From contig CAIUZV010000068.1 of the NCBI GenBank assembly GCA_903903735.1, positions 1 to 53,974 on the forward strand: a DNA stretch of 53,974 nt. Reading direction: 5' to 3'. Shown here piece after piece: positions 1-10,860 of the stretch. The notes beneath the pieces are model-generated. The model made no database searches and had not been told where the DNA came from. It worked only from the letters and a program-made list of their open reading frames with translations. The DNA is from an uncultured beta proteobacterium (GTDB taxonomy: Bacteria; Pseudomonadota; Gammaproteobacteria; Burkholderiales; Burkholderiaceae_B). How positions within the stretch are numbered: the first letter of the stretch is position 1; each line of letters opens with the position of its first letter. Position numbers and translations under genes: made by a program.

Positions 1-2460
1 CATCACCTTGGCCGTCTGTAAGTTGATTGCATACGATACGAATACTTGCGCGAGATCGCCCAGAAGGCCAGGACGATCGCTTGCGATCACATCTAAACGC
101 CAACTTTGACTGCGCTCATCTGGGTGCAGTTCGACAATTGGTGGGAAGGGAAAGGCTTTGGAGAGACGAGAGCCGCGTGCTCCAAAAGCGTTAGAGGCGT
201 GCGTCGAGTCCTGAGGTGTATCCAGATGCTGCGTCAGTTCGTGTTCGATGAGTGCGGCGATCGTGCGTAGATCCTCGTTTGTTTCGCTTGGCAAGACGAC
301 GAAGCTGTCCAGCGCATAGCCATCGCGCGTGGTGTGGATCCGTGCGTCTTGAATGCTAATCAAGCGCTGAGCAAAATAGCTGCAAATGCGAGCAAACAGG
401 TCGGCGACATCCTTTGTGTAGACCAGAACCTGAATTCCCTCGGCACCGTCAGTCGGACGGGCTTTCACAATAGTTTGGGTCGTCTTGATTCGGTGATAAA
501 GGTGGCGGGTATGCCAAGCGATTTCGCTGGCCTCGTGTCTTAAAAAATACGCGACATCCAGTTGTCTCCAGAAAGCTTCTCGGGTCTCATCACGTAAACC
601 TGCGAGTCGCGTAAGTCCGGCTGCCTCCTCCATGCGTTGGCGCAGCACTGAGTTTGCGTCGTCGATCGTGCCACTGAAGGTGGCGCGGGTCTGGTTGTAC
701 AGATCTTCGAGCAGCTTTCCCTTCCAGGCATTCCATACTTTTGGACTGGTGCCACGGATGTCTGCAACAGTCAGCAGATACAGTGCAGTTAACTGCCTAG
801 GGGTTTCGACGATCGCAGCAAATTCTTTGATGACATCCGGGTCTGATAAGTCTTTCTTTTGCGCGACTTGGGACATGAGCAGGTGGTGCCGAACCAAAAA
901 TACGACTAGGCGAGTGTCCTCCTTGGATAAATCATGGTCGCGCGCGAAGCGCTTGGCCTCGTCGGCCCCCAAGGTGGAGTGATCGCCGCCTCGTCCTTTT
1001 GCAATGTCGTGAAACAACGCCGCTACATAAAGCAACCAGTGGCGATCAAAGCTCGCTGTCAGTCGACTGGCAAGCGGATACTCTTGTGCGTGTTCTGGCA
1101 TTGTGAAGCGACGCAGGTTGCGCAACACCGCCAGGGTGTGCTGATCGACCGTATAGACATGAAACAGATCGTGTTGCATTTGACCGACCACAAGCCGAAA
1201 CACGGGCAGGTATCGGGGCAGGATGTTTAACATCGTCATACGCCGCATGGCATGCACAATGCCGTGCGGTTGTTGCAGTATCTGTAAAAACAATGCGCGA
1301 TTCGTTTTTGATCGGCGAAACGCTGCATCAATACGATGGCGAGCATGCCATATGGCACGGAGTGCTTTGCCCGAGAGTTCGGTTAAGTCCGGGTGCTGTT
1401 GCATCACCAAGAAGACGCCTAAGAGCTGCTCGGGATGCTGTTCGAATACGTCGTCATCAATAATGTCTAAGCGGTTGCGGTGCGCGACATAGAAGTTATT
1501 GATCGGTTTAACTTCATCCTTATACTGAGGAAAAAGATTTTCTTCGATGTTTTGAACGAGTAGCGTGTTGAGTTGTGTGACTAGGCGAGCGGCCCAATAG
1601 TATCGTTGCATCAACATTTCACTCGCGCGTCGTGTCGTGGTGGCCTCGATGCCGTAGGCCTGCGCCAGACCATGTTGCAAGTCAAACAACAGACGATCTT
1701 CACGACGTTTGGCAAGCAGGTGTACTTCAATGCGGACACGTTTGAACGCTTGTTCGGCACGTCTTAAGTCACGGGCTTCTGCTGTGGTGAGCAAGCCCGC
1801 CCGTGCGATCTGTTGCCAGCTGGTGCCAAACCCTGCTGCGCGAGCCATCCACATAATGACTTGTAGATCCCGTAGCCCCCCTGGCGATTCTTTACAGTTT
1901 GGCTCTAGCGAGTAGGGGGTGTCTTGGTATCGCGCGTGGCGTTGTTGCATCTCGGCACGCTTGCCGTGAAAAAATACGCGCGGATCTAGATGCTCGGTCA
2001 TGCGCTGGTGCAGCGCCTGCGTTAACTTACGGCTGCCGGCAATCCATCGCGTTTCAAGGAGAGATGTTTCGACTGTGATGTCGCCACGAGCTTCAGTTAC
2101 GCATTGCTCGATCGTGCGTACGCTACAGCCTGGTTCGAGACCAATATCCCACATGGCTGCGACCAACGCGCTGAGCGTGCCTTCATCGCTCTCGCTGGGC
2201 TCCTGAGGGAGCAAAATCAGCAAATCGACATCTGAGAATGGATAAAGCTCGCCACGACCATACCCCCCGACGGCAGCAAGCGCTGCCCCTTTCGGGAGGG
2301 GTAGATGCGCGAGCAAGTCGCGTAAGGCTTGATCGGCGCATTGTCGGAGTGCTGCGAGCAACTTATCGGCTTGTGGCTTGGCCCGATAAGCTTCGATCGC
2401 AGACAGTCGCATAGCCTGAGCTTTACTGCGAATACTGGCGAGCGTTGTGGAGTCTGTCAT
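1..2460 (-). CDS. glnD: Bifunctional [protein-PII] uridylyltransferase/uridylyl-removing enzyme, 3' end truncated by the window
   Basis: Reverse-strand reading from ATG at 2460 gives MTDSTTLASIRSKAQAMRLS...AAVGGYGRGELYPFSDVDLLILLPQEPSESDEG (nucleotidyltransferase motif). The same frame is open at the window edge, encoding GDLAQVFVSYAINLQTAKVM (ACT-domain like). Absent from the ORF track because it has no stop inside the window. Confidence 0.95.
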   Translation of the reverse strand, partial: MTDSTTLASIRSKAQAMRLSAIEAYRAKPQADKLLAALRQCADQALRDLLAHLPLPKGAALAAVGGYGRGELYPFSDVDLLILLPQEPSESDEGTLSALVAAMWDIGLEPGCSVRTIEQCVTEARGDITVETSLLETRWIAGSRKLTQALHQRMTEHLDPRVFFHGKRAEMQQRHARYQDTPYSLEPNCKESPGGLRDLQVIMWMARAAGFGTSWQQIARAGLLTTAEARDLRRAEQAFKRVRIEVHLLAKRREDRLLFDLQHGLAQAYGIEATTTRRASEMLMQRYYWAARLVTQLNTLLVQNIEENLFPQYKDEVKPINNFYVAHRNRLDIIDDDVFEQHPEQLLGVFLVMQQHPDLTELSGKALRAIWHARHRIDAAFRRSKTNRALFLQILQQPHGIVHAMRRMTMLNILPRYLPVFRLVVGQMQHDLFHVYTVDQHTLAVLRNLRRFTMPEHAQEYPLASRLTASFDRHWLLYVAALFHDIAKGRGGDHSTLGADEAKRFARDHDLSKEDTRLVVFLVRHHLLMSQVAQKKDLSDPDVIKEFAAIVETPRQLTALYLLTVADIRGTSPKVWNAWKGKLLEDLYNQTRATFSGTIDDANSVLRQRMEEAAGLTRLAGLRDETREAFWRQLDVAYFLRHEASEIAWHTRHLYHRIKTTQTIVKARPTDGAEGIQVLVYTKDVADLFARICSYFAQRLISIQDARIHTTRDGYALDSFVVLPSETNEDLRTIAALIEHELTQHLDTPQDSTHASNAFGARGSRLSKAFPFPPIVELHPDERSQSWRLDVIASDRPGLLGDLAQVFVSYAINLQTAKVM

Positions 2461-2494
2461 CGTATCGGTTCGGGCGATGCGTGTTGTGTGCGAG

Positions 2495-3295
2495 CTAGGA
2501 TGTCATAAATGCGGGGGGTGCGGGCATGTCAGCAGAGATCGTCATGACTTCGAAGCCAGTGTCGGTTACGAGCACAGTGTGTTCCCATTGCGCGGACAGA
2601 CTGTGGTCTCGTGTGACGACGGTCCAACCATCAGAAAGTTGACGTATTTCACGGCGCCCAGCGTTGATCATCGGTTCAATTGTAAAAATCAATCCAGGCT
2701 CAAGTCGTTGCCCCGTGCCTGCTTTGCCGTAATGCAAGATTTGAGGATCCTGGTGAAACACTTTACCAATCCCATGGCCACAAAATTCGCGCACGACAGA
2801 AAAGCCGCTCTGCTCGGCATGACGCTGGATTGCCTGACCAATGTCGCCCAGCGTATTGCCAGGCTTGACTTGAGCAATTCCTAACCACATGCAGTCAAAC
2901 GTCACCTCGGTCAGGCGTTTGGCGAGGATCGAAGGCTCGCCCACGTAGTACATACGACTCGTGTCGCCAAACCAGTCATCTTTGATGATCGTGACATCAA
3001 TATTCAGGACATCGCCGTTTTTGAGTACCTTGTCTCCGGGAATGCCGTGACAGACCTGGTGGTTGACGGAGGTGCAAATCGCGCCAGGGAAGGGGGGATA
3101 ACCGGGCGGGGCGTAGCCAACCGTGGCAGATTTGACGTTGAGTACGTTTGTCAGGAAGTCCAGACACAGCTTGTCGAGTTCTCCGGTGGTCACCCCCGGT
3201 TTAACGTGCGGCGCTATGAAATCGAGCACTTTGGCGGCATCCTTACAGGCGGCGCGCATACGGTCTAAATCGGCAGAATTGGTGACTAAACCCAT
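2495..3295 (-). CDS. map: Methionine aminopeptidase type I
   Basis: ORF 266 aa; PGYPPFPGAICTSVNHQVCHGIPGDKVLKNGDVLNIDVTIIKDDWFGDTSRMYYVGE and GHGIGKVFHQDPQILHYG motifs; divergent from rpsB. Confidence 0.96.
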   Translation of the reverse strand: MGLVTNSADLDRMRAACKDAAKVLDFIAPHVKPGVTTGELDKLCLDFLTNVLNVKSATVGYAPPGYPPFPGAICTSVNHQVCHGIPGDKVLKNGDVLNIDVTIIKDDWFGDTSRMYYVGEPSILAKRLTEVTFDCMWLGIAQVKPGNTLGDIGQAIQRHAEQSGFSVVREFCGHGIGKVFHQDPQILHYGKAGTGQRLEPGLIFTIEPMINAGRREIRQLSDGWTVVTRDHSLSAQWEHTVLVTDTGFEVMTISADMPAPPAFMTS

Positions 3296-3338
3296 GTTGA
3301 CTTGAGTTGGGAGGGTGAAAGATAGTAGAATTATAGGC

Positions 3339-3361
3339 TTACCGTGTTTTTTTCACGGTAA
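3339..3361. promoter_or_regulatory. Perfect 8-bp inverted repeat TTACCGTG-T7-CACGGTAA in the map/rpsB divergent intergenic region
   Basis: Read directly from sequence; arms 3339-3346 and 3354-3361. Confidence 0.6.
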
Positions 3362-3370
3362 AAATAAATC

Positions 3371-3398
3371 GCAATGTTGCAAACTGCAATGTTGTAAA
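3371..3398. repeat. Two 13-bp near-identical direct repeats (GCAATGTTGcAAA / GCAATGTTGtAAA, period 15) upstream of rpsB
   Basis: 3371-3383 and 3386-3398, one mismatch. Confidence 0.6.
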
Positions 3399-3493
3399 TC
3401 GCGTGATGCGCCGCCAGGGTGCCAGCAAAACTGCCTGTTAGGCGAGATGTTGGTGCAGGCGTACCACTAGACCTAACCCTCGGAGCTCTTACT

Positions 3494-4240
3494 ATGTCTT
3501 TAATGCGTGAAATGTTGGAAGCGGGCGTGCACTTTGGTCACCAGACCCGTTATTGGAACCCCAAGATGGCCCCTTTTATTTTCGGCCATCGCAACAAAAT
3601 TCATATTATCAACTTGGAAAAAACAGTCGCGAATTATTTAGATGCGACCAAGTTTTTGCGCCAGGTTGCTGCCAAAGGCGGTAACGTTTTGTTTGTGGGC
3701 ACCAAACGTGCTGCCCGTGAACTCGTCGCCTCCGAAGCGCAACGCGCTGGTATGCCCTTTGTCGACAGCCGTTGGCTCGGTGGCATGCTCACGAACTTCA
3801 AAACAGTCAAAAGCTCAATCAAACGCCTGAAAGATATGGAAGTCATGATCGCCGAAGGCGGTACTGAGCGTATGACCAAAAAAGAAGGTCTGATGTTCCA
3901 GCGTGAACTCGATAAGCTAAACAAGTCGATCGGCGGCATTAAGGATATGAACGGCCTGCCCAGCGCGATTTTCATGATTGACGTGGGTTACCACAAAATT
4001 GCGGTGGCAGAAGCCATTGCCTTAGGTATTCCTGTGGTCGCGGTCGTGGACACCAACCATTCGCCAGACGGTATTGATTACATCATTCCCGGCAACGACG
4101 ACTCTGCGAAAGCCATTGCCCTTTATGCCAAGGGCGTTGCTGACGCTGTGCTGGCCGGCCGTGCTGACAATGTAAGCGGCTTGGTTGAAGAGATCGCACA
4201 GGGCGAAGAGTTCATCGAAGTCGATCAGGCGAAAGCCTAA
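3494..4240 (+). CDS. rpsB: 30S ribosomal protein S2
   Basis: [44 protein letters not shown]. The ATG at 3494 matches the family N-terminus; the ORF-track start 3419 is an upstream extension. Confidence 0.97.
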   Translation: MSLMREMLEAGVHFGHQTRYWNPKMAPFIFGHRNKIHIINLEKTVANYLDATKFLRQVAAKGGNVLFVGTKRAARELVASEAQRAGMPFVDSRWLGGMLTNFKTVKSSIKRLKDMEVMIAEGGTERMTKKEGLMFQRELDKLNKSIGGIKDMNGLPSAIFMIDVGYHKIAVAEAIALGIPVVAVVDTNHSPDGIDYIIPGNDDSAKAIALYAKGVADAVLAGRADNVSGLVEEIAQGEEFIEVDQAKA

Positions 4241-4246
4241 TTAGTC

Positions 4247-4263
4247 ACCGCGCTCTGCGCGGT
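4247..4263 (+). terminator. Hairpin ACCGCGC-TCT-GCGCGGT downstream of rpsB (possible attenuator)
   Basis: 7-bp perfect arms; no strong T-tract. A second inverted repeat (GACCCC 4289-4294 / GGGGTC 4310-4315) lies before tsf. Confidence 0.4.
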
Positions 4264-4338
4264 TAGAGGTCGCCTGCCTACCTTGCCTGACCCCGAGCCG
4301 ATATGTGTTGGGGTCGGCTTACTTAATCTGGAGTAATT

Positions 4339-5217
4339 ATGGCTGATATCACTGCAGCAATGGTTAAAGAACTGCGCGAGAAAACTGACGCGCCTATGAT
4401 GGAATGTAAGAAAGCCTTGACCGAAGCCGAAGGCGACATGGCGCGCGCTGAAGAAATCTTGCGCGTCAAACTCGGCAGCAAAGCGAGTAAAGCCGCCGGT
4501 CGCGTGACGGCCGAAGGCTTGATTGGCCTATACATCTCGCCAGACGCCAAGCAAGGCGCTGTGGTTGAAGTCAATTGCGAGACAGACTTTGTCGCAAAAA
4601 ACGATGATTTCGTTGCATTTGTTGCCAATATCGCGAAACTTGTCGCATCCTCCTCAATATCTGATGTGAGTGCGTTATCGGCTGCAGCCTTTGGCGAGGG
4701 CACGGTTGACTCCGTGCGCACAGCGCTTGTCGGAAAAATTGGTGAAAACATCTCGATCCGTCGCTTTCAACGCTACAACACGGCCAATAAACTCGCCAGC
4801 TACGTTCACAGCGGCAGAATTGGTGTGTTAGTAGACTTTGCTGGACCGGATGAAGTAGGCAAAGATTTGGCGATGCACATTGCGGCAACCAAGCCACGTG
4901 CGGTCGATGAGACAGGTGTCTCTGAGGCGGACAAGGAAGCCGAGCGTTCGGTTGCTCGCCAAAAGGCGGCCGAATCGGGCAAGCCTGCTGAAATCGTCGA
5001 GAAAATGGTCGAGGGTTCGGTCCAGAAGTTTCTCAAAGAGGTGGCCTTGCTCTCCCAACCCTTCGTAAAAAATGACAAACAGTCTGTCGCGCAGATGCTG
5101 AAAGAGAAAAATGCATCGATTGCAGGATTCTCATTGTTTGTGGTGGGTGAAGGGATTGAGAAGAAAACCAGCGATTTTGCAGCGGAAGTCGCTGCCGCTG
5201 CGGCCGGAAACGCGTAA
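4339..5217 (+). CDS. tsf: Translation elongation factor Ts
   Basis: [42 protein letters not shown]. Confidence 0.97.
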   Translation: MADITAAMVKELREKTDAPMMECKKALTEAEGDMARAEEILRVKLGSKASKAAGRVTAEGLIGLYISPDAKQGAVVEVNCETDFVAKNDDFVAFVANIAKLVASSSISDVSALSAAAFGEGTVDSVRTALVGKIGENISIRRFQRYNTANKLASYVHSGRIGVLVDFAGPDEVGKDLAMHIAATKPRAVDETGVSEADKEAERSVARQKAAESGKPAEIVEKMVEGSVQKFLKEVALLSQPFVKNDKQSVAQMLKEKNASIAGFSLFVVGEGIEKKTSDFAAEVAAAAAGNA

Positions 5218-5228
5218 TTTTGTACTTG

Positions 5229-5262
5229 AAGCCGGGCGGTGCAGCAATGCCCGTCCGGCTTT
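5229..5262 (+). terminator. Hairpin AAGCCGG...CCGGCTT between tsf and pyrH (attenuator-like)
   Basis: AAGCCGGGCGgtgcagcaatgcCCGTCCGGCTTTcgttt read directly. Confidence 0.45.
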
Positions 5263-5283
5263 CGTTTACACTTTTGTTCGTGA

Positions 5284-6024
<741 letters not shown>

Positions 6025-6032
6025 AAGGAAAG

Positions 6033-6596
6033 ATGATGAGCGCAGCTGAAATACAAAAATCTGCCGAAACCCGGATGGGTAAGTCACTTGAGACGCTGAA
6101 AAGCAATCTTGCGAAGATTCGAACAGGACGTGCGCATACAGGGATTCTGGATCACGTCCAGGTTGAGTACTACGGCTCTCCCGTGCCGATTTCACAGGTT
6201 GCAAACGTTACGCTGCTTGATGCACGTACGATTAATGTCCAGGTTTGGGAAAAGAACCTTGGTGCGACGGTTGAAAAGGCGATCCGTGATTCCGACCTAG
6301 GGTTAAATCCTATCGGGATGGGTGAGAGCATCCGTGTGCCGATGCCTGCGCTGACCGAAGAGCGCAGACGCGATCTCAATAAAGTCGTCAAATCTGAGGG
6401 TGAGGACGCTAAGATCGCTGTGCGCAACTTACGTCGGGACGCCAACGATAGCTTCAAGAAGCTTGTAAAAGATAAGGTCATTTCTGAGGATGAAGAGCGC
6501 CGTGCGCAAGATATCGTCCAGAAGTTGACAGACCGTTGCGTCACGGAAATCGACAAGTTGGTCATGCAAAAAGAAGCCGAGATCATGACGGTTTAA
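6033..6596 (+). CDS. frr: Ribosome recycling factor
   Basis: [40 protein letters not shown]...[17 protein letters not shown]. Confidence 0.97.
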   Translation: MMSAAEIQKSAETRMGKSLETLKSNLAKIRTGRAHTGILDHVQVEYYGSPVPISQVANVTLLDARTINVQVWEKNLGATVEKAIRDSDLGLNPIGMGESIRVPMPALTEERRRDLNKVVKSEGEDAKIAVRNLRRDANDSFKKLVKDKVISEDEERRAQDIVQKLTDRCVTEIDKLVMQKEAEIMTV

Positions 6597-6608
6597 ACCG
6601 TCTTACTT

Positions 6609-7373
6609 ATGGCGATCAGCTCAACCAAAGACGTTCCGAACACTTCGGCGACCCCGGAGCACGTGGCTATCATTATGGATGGCAACGGGCGTTGGGCATC
6701 GCAACGCTTTCTCCCCCGGACGGCTGGCCATGCAAAAGGTGTCCAATCGGTGCGTCGCGCCGTCGAGACTTGCGGCAATGCGGGCGTTCGCTACTTAACT
6801 CTGTTCGCGTTTAGTTCAGAGAACTGGCGGCGACCTGCCGATGAAGTCTCCCTATTAATGCGTTTGTTCGTGCAGGCTCTTGAGCGAGAGGTTTCCCGGC
6901 TGCAAGAGCAGGGTGTGCGACTGCGTGTAGTCGGTGATCTCAGTCCCTTTGAGCCTAAGTTGCAAGAGCTCATTCTGCAGGCTCAGGAAAGTACCGCTCA
7001 AAATGATGCATTACACCTAACGATCGCAGCAAACTATGGCGGTCGCTGGGATATCTTGCAGGCTACGCGACGTATGTTGGCTGCGCATCCAGAGTTGGCT
7101 GCTCACCCCGATCAACTCGATGAGCAACTTCTTTCTAATTACCTCTCGATGGCGTGGGCACCTGAGCCTGACTTGTTTATCCGCACCGGTGGAGAGCAGC
7201 GGATTTCAAACTTTTTGATATGGCAGTTGGCGTATACCGAGTTGTTTTTTACCGATTGCTACTGGCCGGATTTTGGCGAAGCGGAATTGCGACAGGCGTT
7301 TGATTGGTACAGCACCCGCGAAAGGCGCTTTGGTCGTACTAGTGCGCAGGTGTACGGATCGGCGAAGACCTAG
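6609..7373 (+). CDS. uppS: Isoprenyl (undecaprenyl) diphosphate synthase
   Basis: [27 protein letters not shown]...[14 protein letters not shown]...[27 protein letters not shown]. Confidence 0.96.
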   Translation: MAISSTKDVPNTSATPEHVAIIMDGNGRWASQRFLPRTAGHAKGVQSVRRAVETCGNAGVRYLTLFAFSSENWRRPADEVSLLMRLFVQALEREVSRLQEQGVRLRVVGDLSPFEPKLQELILQAQESTAQNDALHLTIAANYGGRWDILQATRRMLAAHPELAAHPDQLDEQLLSNYLSMAWAPEPDLFIRTGGEQRISNFLIWQLAYTELFFTDCYWPDFGEAELRQAFDWYSTRERRFGRTSAQVYGSAKT

Positions 7374-7376
7374 GCC

Positions 7377-8222
7377 ATGCTCGGACAACGCGTCATCACT
7401 GCTGTTGTGCTGCTGAGCTTGGTAGCGGCGTTGTTACAGATTCCATCTCCTTGGCCTTTCCTGATTTTTTTGTCGGTGACATGCGCCTTAGCTGCTTGGG
7501 AATGGAGTCGTTTGTTGTGGGGAAGAGGCACGAGGATTCCTCAGTTGATGAGCGTGATGCTGTTCGTCGTGACGATTGTGCAAGCGTGGCTATGGACACG
7601 TTTGGGCTCTGTGGATCAGCGCTGGTTGTTGTGGTCCACACTCATTAGTGTCTTTGCTTGGGTTGTGTTGGTTGGTGGTGCACTGTTGCGAGCCCAAACG
7701 CAAGTACGCCAGGGCGCCTTGCTCTGGAGCCTATTCGCTGTCACCACGCTCTTTGCGACGTGGGCATGTTTGGCTTGGCTCTTTTTACATCAGGGCGCTC
7801 AGTTCATTCTGACGATGCTGGCGGTGATCTGGATAGCAGATATCGTCGCGTATTTCGCCGGCCGTGCGTTTGGTCGTTACAAACTCGCGCCTCGCATTAG
7901 CCCAGGGAAGACCATTGAGGGCGCCTTAGCTGGCGTCATCGGGGTTGTAGCCTGGGTGATTGGAACGGCCTTGTATTTGCCAAAGAGTTTTGGCTTTGAG
8001 CTCGCGCAGCGTTGGGGTTTAGGGGTCGCTGCGCTGTTGGCGGTCCTGTTGGCTGTTTTTTCGATTTGTGGGGACTTGTTCGAGTCGCTTCTCAAGAGGC
8101 GTGCGTCGATGAAAGACTCGAGCGGTCTACTCCCGGGGCACGGTGGTGTGTACGATCGAATCGATGCGGTCGTCGCTGTGGTGCCGTTGGCGTATCTCTT
8201 GCTTGGGAATCTGCCGTGGTAG
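7377..8222 (+). CDS. cdsA: Phosphatidate cytidylyltransferase
   Basis: Multi-[18 protein letters not shown] and [37 protein letters not shown] signature. Confidence 0.96.
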   Translation: MLGQRVITAVVLLSLVAALLQIPSPWPFLIFLSVTCALAAWEWSRLLWGRGTRIPQLMSVMLFVVTIVQAWLWTRLGSVDQRWLLWSTLISVFAWVVLVGGALLRAQTQVRQGALLWSLFAVTTLFATWACLAWLFLHQGAQFILTMLAVIWIADIVAYFAGRAFGRYKLAPRISPGKTIEGALAGVIGVVAWVIGTALYLPKSFGFELAQRWGLGVAALLAVLLAVFSICGDLFESLLKRRASMKDSSGLLPGHGGVYDRIDAVVAVVPLAYLLLGNLPW

Positions 8223-9418
8223 CGCGTGTAACGGTGCTGGGCTCGACCGGCTCAATCGGGCAGAGCACACTCGATGTGCTGGCTAGGCACCCCGATAAAT
8301 TTGCGGTCCATGCGTTGTCTGCTTACTCTCGGATAGAGTTGTTAGTTGCACAAGCCCGTGCGACCGCCGCACGGGTGGTCGTTGTGCCAACCGACGCGGC
8401 CGCGCAAGAGTTTCGTCGCTTATGGGGTGCGGGTGTATTGTCACCCGAGCTCAGAGTCGGAGCGAACGCCTTGGCTGAAACGGCGGGCGATGACCAGAGT
8501 CAAATCGTGATGGCTGCAATTGTTGGGGCTGCGGGATTACCTGCGGCTTTAGCCGCTGCGCAAGCAGGTAAACGCGTGCTGCTTGCAAATAAAGAGGCGC
8601 TCGTGGCTGCGGGTTCCTTGTTCATGGCGGCCGTTAAGGCAAACGGTGCTGAGTTGTTGCCCATTGACAGTGAGCACAACGCGATCTTTCAGTGCTTGCC
8701 CCATCATGGACGCGCGAGTGCGCCCACGCAGCCTGCGCCAGGCGTGCGCAGACTAATTTTGACGGCATCGGGAGGACCTTTTCGCTTAAGACGATGGGAG
8801 GACTTGCATGCAGTCACGCCTGAGGAAGCCTGCGCCCACCCCAACTGGAGCATGGGACGAAAAATCTCTGTTGATTCAGCGACGATGCTTAACAAAGGGC
8901 TCGAAGTGATCGAGGCGCATTGGCTATTTGCGATGCCTCCTGACCAAATTAGCGTTGTGATTCATCCGCAAAGCGTCGTGCATTCGATGGTGGAGTATAT
9001 CGACGGCTCGGTGGTGGCCCAGTTAGGACAGCCTGATATGCGCACGCCGATCGCTTACGGGCTCGGGTTTCCCGACCGATTAGCCTCGGGGGTTGGTCTG
9101 TTGGATCTTGCTGCGGCAGGTCGGCTTGATTTTTCTGAACCAGATCTAGGAGAATTGCCTTGTTTACGCTTGTCCTTCGAGGCTTTGCGCAGTGGGCAAG
9201 TTGCGTGCGTGGCCCTTAACGCAGCAAATGAGATCGCAGTAGAGGCGTTTTTGACCAACAAACTTTCCTACACTCGGATACCATCGGTCATCGAGGGCGT
9301 ACTCGAACAGATGCGCGCTGCGCAAGGTGCCACGATAAACGGTATCGATGATGTACTGAACCTCGATCTTGAGGCGAGACGTCGCGCGCAACAGATTGTA
9401 TTTTCGCATTCGCAGTGA
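8216..9418 (+). CDS. dxr: 1-deoxy-D-xylulose 5-phosphate reductoisomerase
   Basis: [25 protein letters not shown]...[12 protein letters not shown]...[17 protein letters not shown] start at 8216 overlapping the cdsA stop is proposed; the ORF-track start 8012 lies deep in cdsA. Confidence 0.94.
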   Translation: MVARVTVLGSTGSIGQSTLDVLARHPDKFAVHALSAYSRIELLVAQARATAARVVVVPTDAAAQEFRRLWGAGVLSPELRVGANALAETAGDDQSQIVMAAIVGAAGLPAALAAAQAGKRVLLANKEALVAAGSLFMAAVKANGAELLPIDSEHNAIFQCLPHHGRASAPTQPAPGVRRLILTASGGPFRLRRWEDLHAVTPEEACAHPNWSMGRKISVDSATMLNKGLEVIEAHWLFAMPPDQISVVIHPQSVVHSMVEYIDGSVVAQLGQPDMRTPIAYGLGFPDRLASGVGLLDLAAAGRLDFSEPDLGELPCLRLSFEALRSGQVACVALNAANEIAVEAFLTNKLSYTRIPSVIEGVLEQMRAAQGATINGIDDVLNLDLEARRRAQQIVFSHSQ

Positions 9419-9439
9419 TGCTTTTTACCGGTTGAATTC

Positions 9440-10807
9440 ATGCTTGTTACTATTTTGGCCTTTATCGTCACGCTCGGAGTGTTGATCACTTTCCATGAGC
9501 TCGGACATTACTGGGTAGCCCGTTGGTGTGGGGTTCGTGTACTCCGGTTTTCGATAGGGTTTGGCCGCGTATTGATAAAGCGGGTAGACCGACACGGCAC
9601 GGAGTGGGCATTGTCGGCCATACCGTTAGGCGGCTACGTCAAAATGTTAGATGAGACCAGCGCATCCGACGGAGCTCGCGCGCGTGACGCAGGTAGTAGC
9701 ACCGCCTCGCGTGAGAGTTTCGCTGCACAACCCGTGTCGCGCCGTTTCGCGATTGTTGCGGCGGGTCCGATATTCAATTTGCTGTTAGCGGCGTTGCTTT
9801 ACGCGCTGCTCAATTTTGTGGGCACCCAAGAGCCAGCCGCCGTGCTCGCGACCCCTACGCCCCAATCGGCTGCTGCTGCTGCAGGTTTTCAACCTGGCGA
9901 CCGTATCGTTGCGGTGGATGATAGGGCGATCCGATCTTGGTCGGAGCTGCGCTGGGCGCTGTTACAAAAACTTGGGGAAGGTGATTCGATTGAGGTGACG
10001 ATCGATCAACGCGGCGCAAACTTAAGCCGTACGCTGCAGATGCCGGCGGTGGCGGATCCCTCTCAAGCCGATCCACTTCGGCTGCTCGGGTTGCGGCTCG
10101 CCACAGGGGTCCCAGTTGTACGAGGCGTCGTGCCTGATAGCGTTGGGATGGCGGCCGGCTTGCAGTTGGGTGATCGGATTTTGTCTGTGCAACAGCGCAT
10201 GAACCTAGATGTTGGACAACTGATTCAGGTCATCCAGCAGCATCCAGACAAGCCCTTGCAGGTTGAACTTGAGCGTGACGCAAAAATATTAAGCATTACT
10301 TTGTCTCCAGCGCCGTTCACACAGCCCGATGGGCAGATAGTTGGCCGGATTGGTGTCCAGCTTGGGGGTAACCCAGAAATGGTGATGGTCAGTTACGGCC
10401 CGTTGGACAGTCTAGTCAATGGCGTCGTCAAAACCTTTGATACTGCTTGGTTTTCCTTGCGTATGATGGGCAAAATGATCTTGGGCGAGGTGTCCGTTAA
10501 GAACATCAGCGGTCCCGTCACAATCGCCGATTATGCTGGGCAATCTGCGAAAATCGGCTGGGTGGCATTTGTGGGGTATTTGGCGCTAGTGAGTGTCAGC
10601 CTAGGTGTGCTGAACCTGCTGCCAATCCCGATGTTAGATGGTGGGCATCTGCTGTACTATCTCATAGAGATCGTACGTGGAAGTCCGCTCCCCGAGCGTT
10701 TCCTAGAATGGGGGCAAAGAATAGGGTTTGGCCTCTTATCAGCGCTCATGGTGCTTGCGTTGTTTAACGACTCGATGAGGTATGTGTCGCATTGGCTGAC
10801 GCCGTGA
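9440..10807 (+). CDS. rseP: RIP metalloprotease RseP (site-2 protease)
   Basis: HELGHYW zinc motif, two PDZ-like segments, LNLLPIPMLDGGHLLYYLIE. Confidence 0.95.
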   Translation: MLVTILAFIVTLGVLITFHELGHYWVARWCGVRVLRFSIGFGRVLIKRVDRHGTEWALSAIPLGGYVKMLDETSASDGARARDAGSSTASRESFAAQPVSRRFAIVAAGPIFNLLLAALLYALLNFVGTQEPAAVLATPTPQSAAAAAGFQPGDRIVAVDDRAIRSWSELRWALLQKLGEGDSIEVTIDQRGANLSRTLQMPAVADPSQADPLRLLGLRLATGVPVVRGVVPDSVGMAAGLQLGDRILSVQQRMNLDVGQLIQVIQQHPDKPLQVELERDAKILSITLSPAPFTQPDGQIVGRIGVQLGGNPEMVMVSYGPLDSLVNGVVKTFDTAWFSLRMMGKMILGEVSVKNISGPVTIADYAGQSAKIGWVAFVGYLALVSVSLGVLNLLPIPMLDGGHLLYYLIEIVRGSPLPERFLEWGQRIGFGLLSALMVLALFNDSMRYVSHWLTP

Positions 10808-10860
10808 TGCGCGCACGACAATCGTGTCAGAGATGAATTGAATTTCAAGGATTAGTCAGG

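Noticed and set aside
2447-2884. 145-aa plus-strand ORF over glnD/map
   Set aside because: Antisense to well-supported glnD and map reading frames.
8012-8215. N-terminal extension of Dxr in the ORF track
   Set aside because: Lies inside cdsA in another frame; Dxr homology starts at [14 protein letters not shown], supporting the GTG near 8216.
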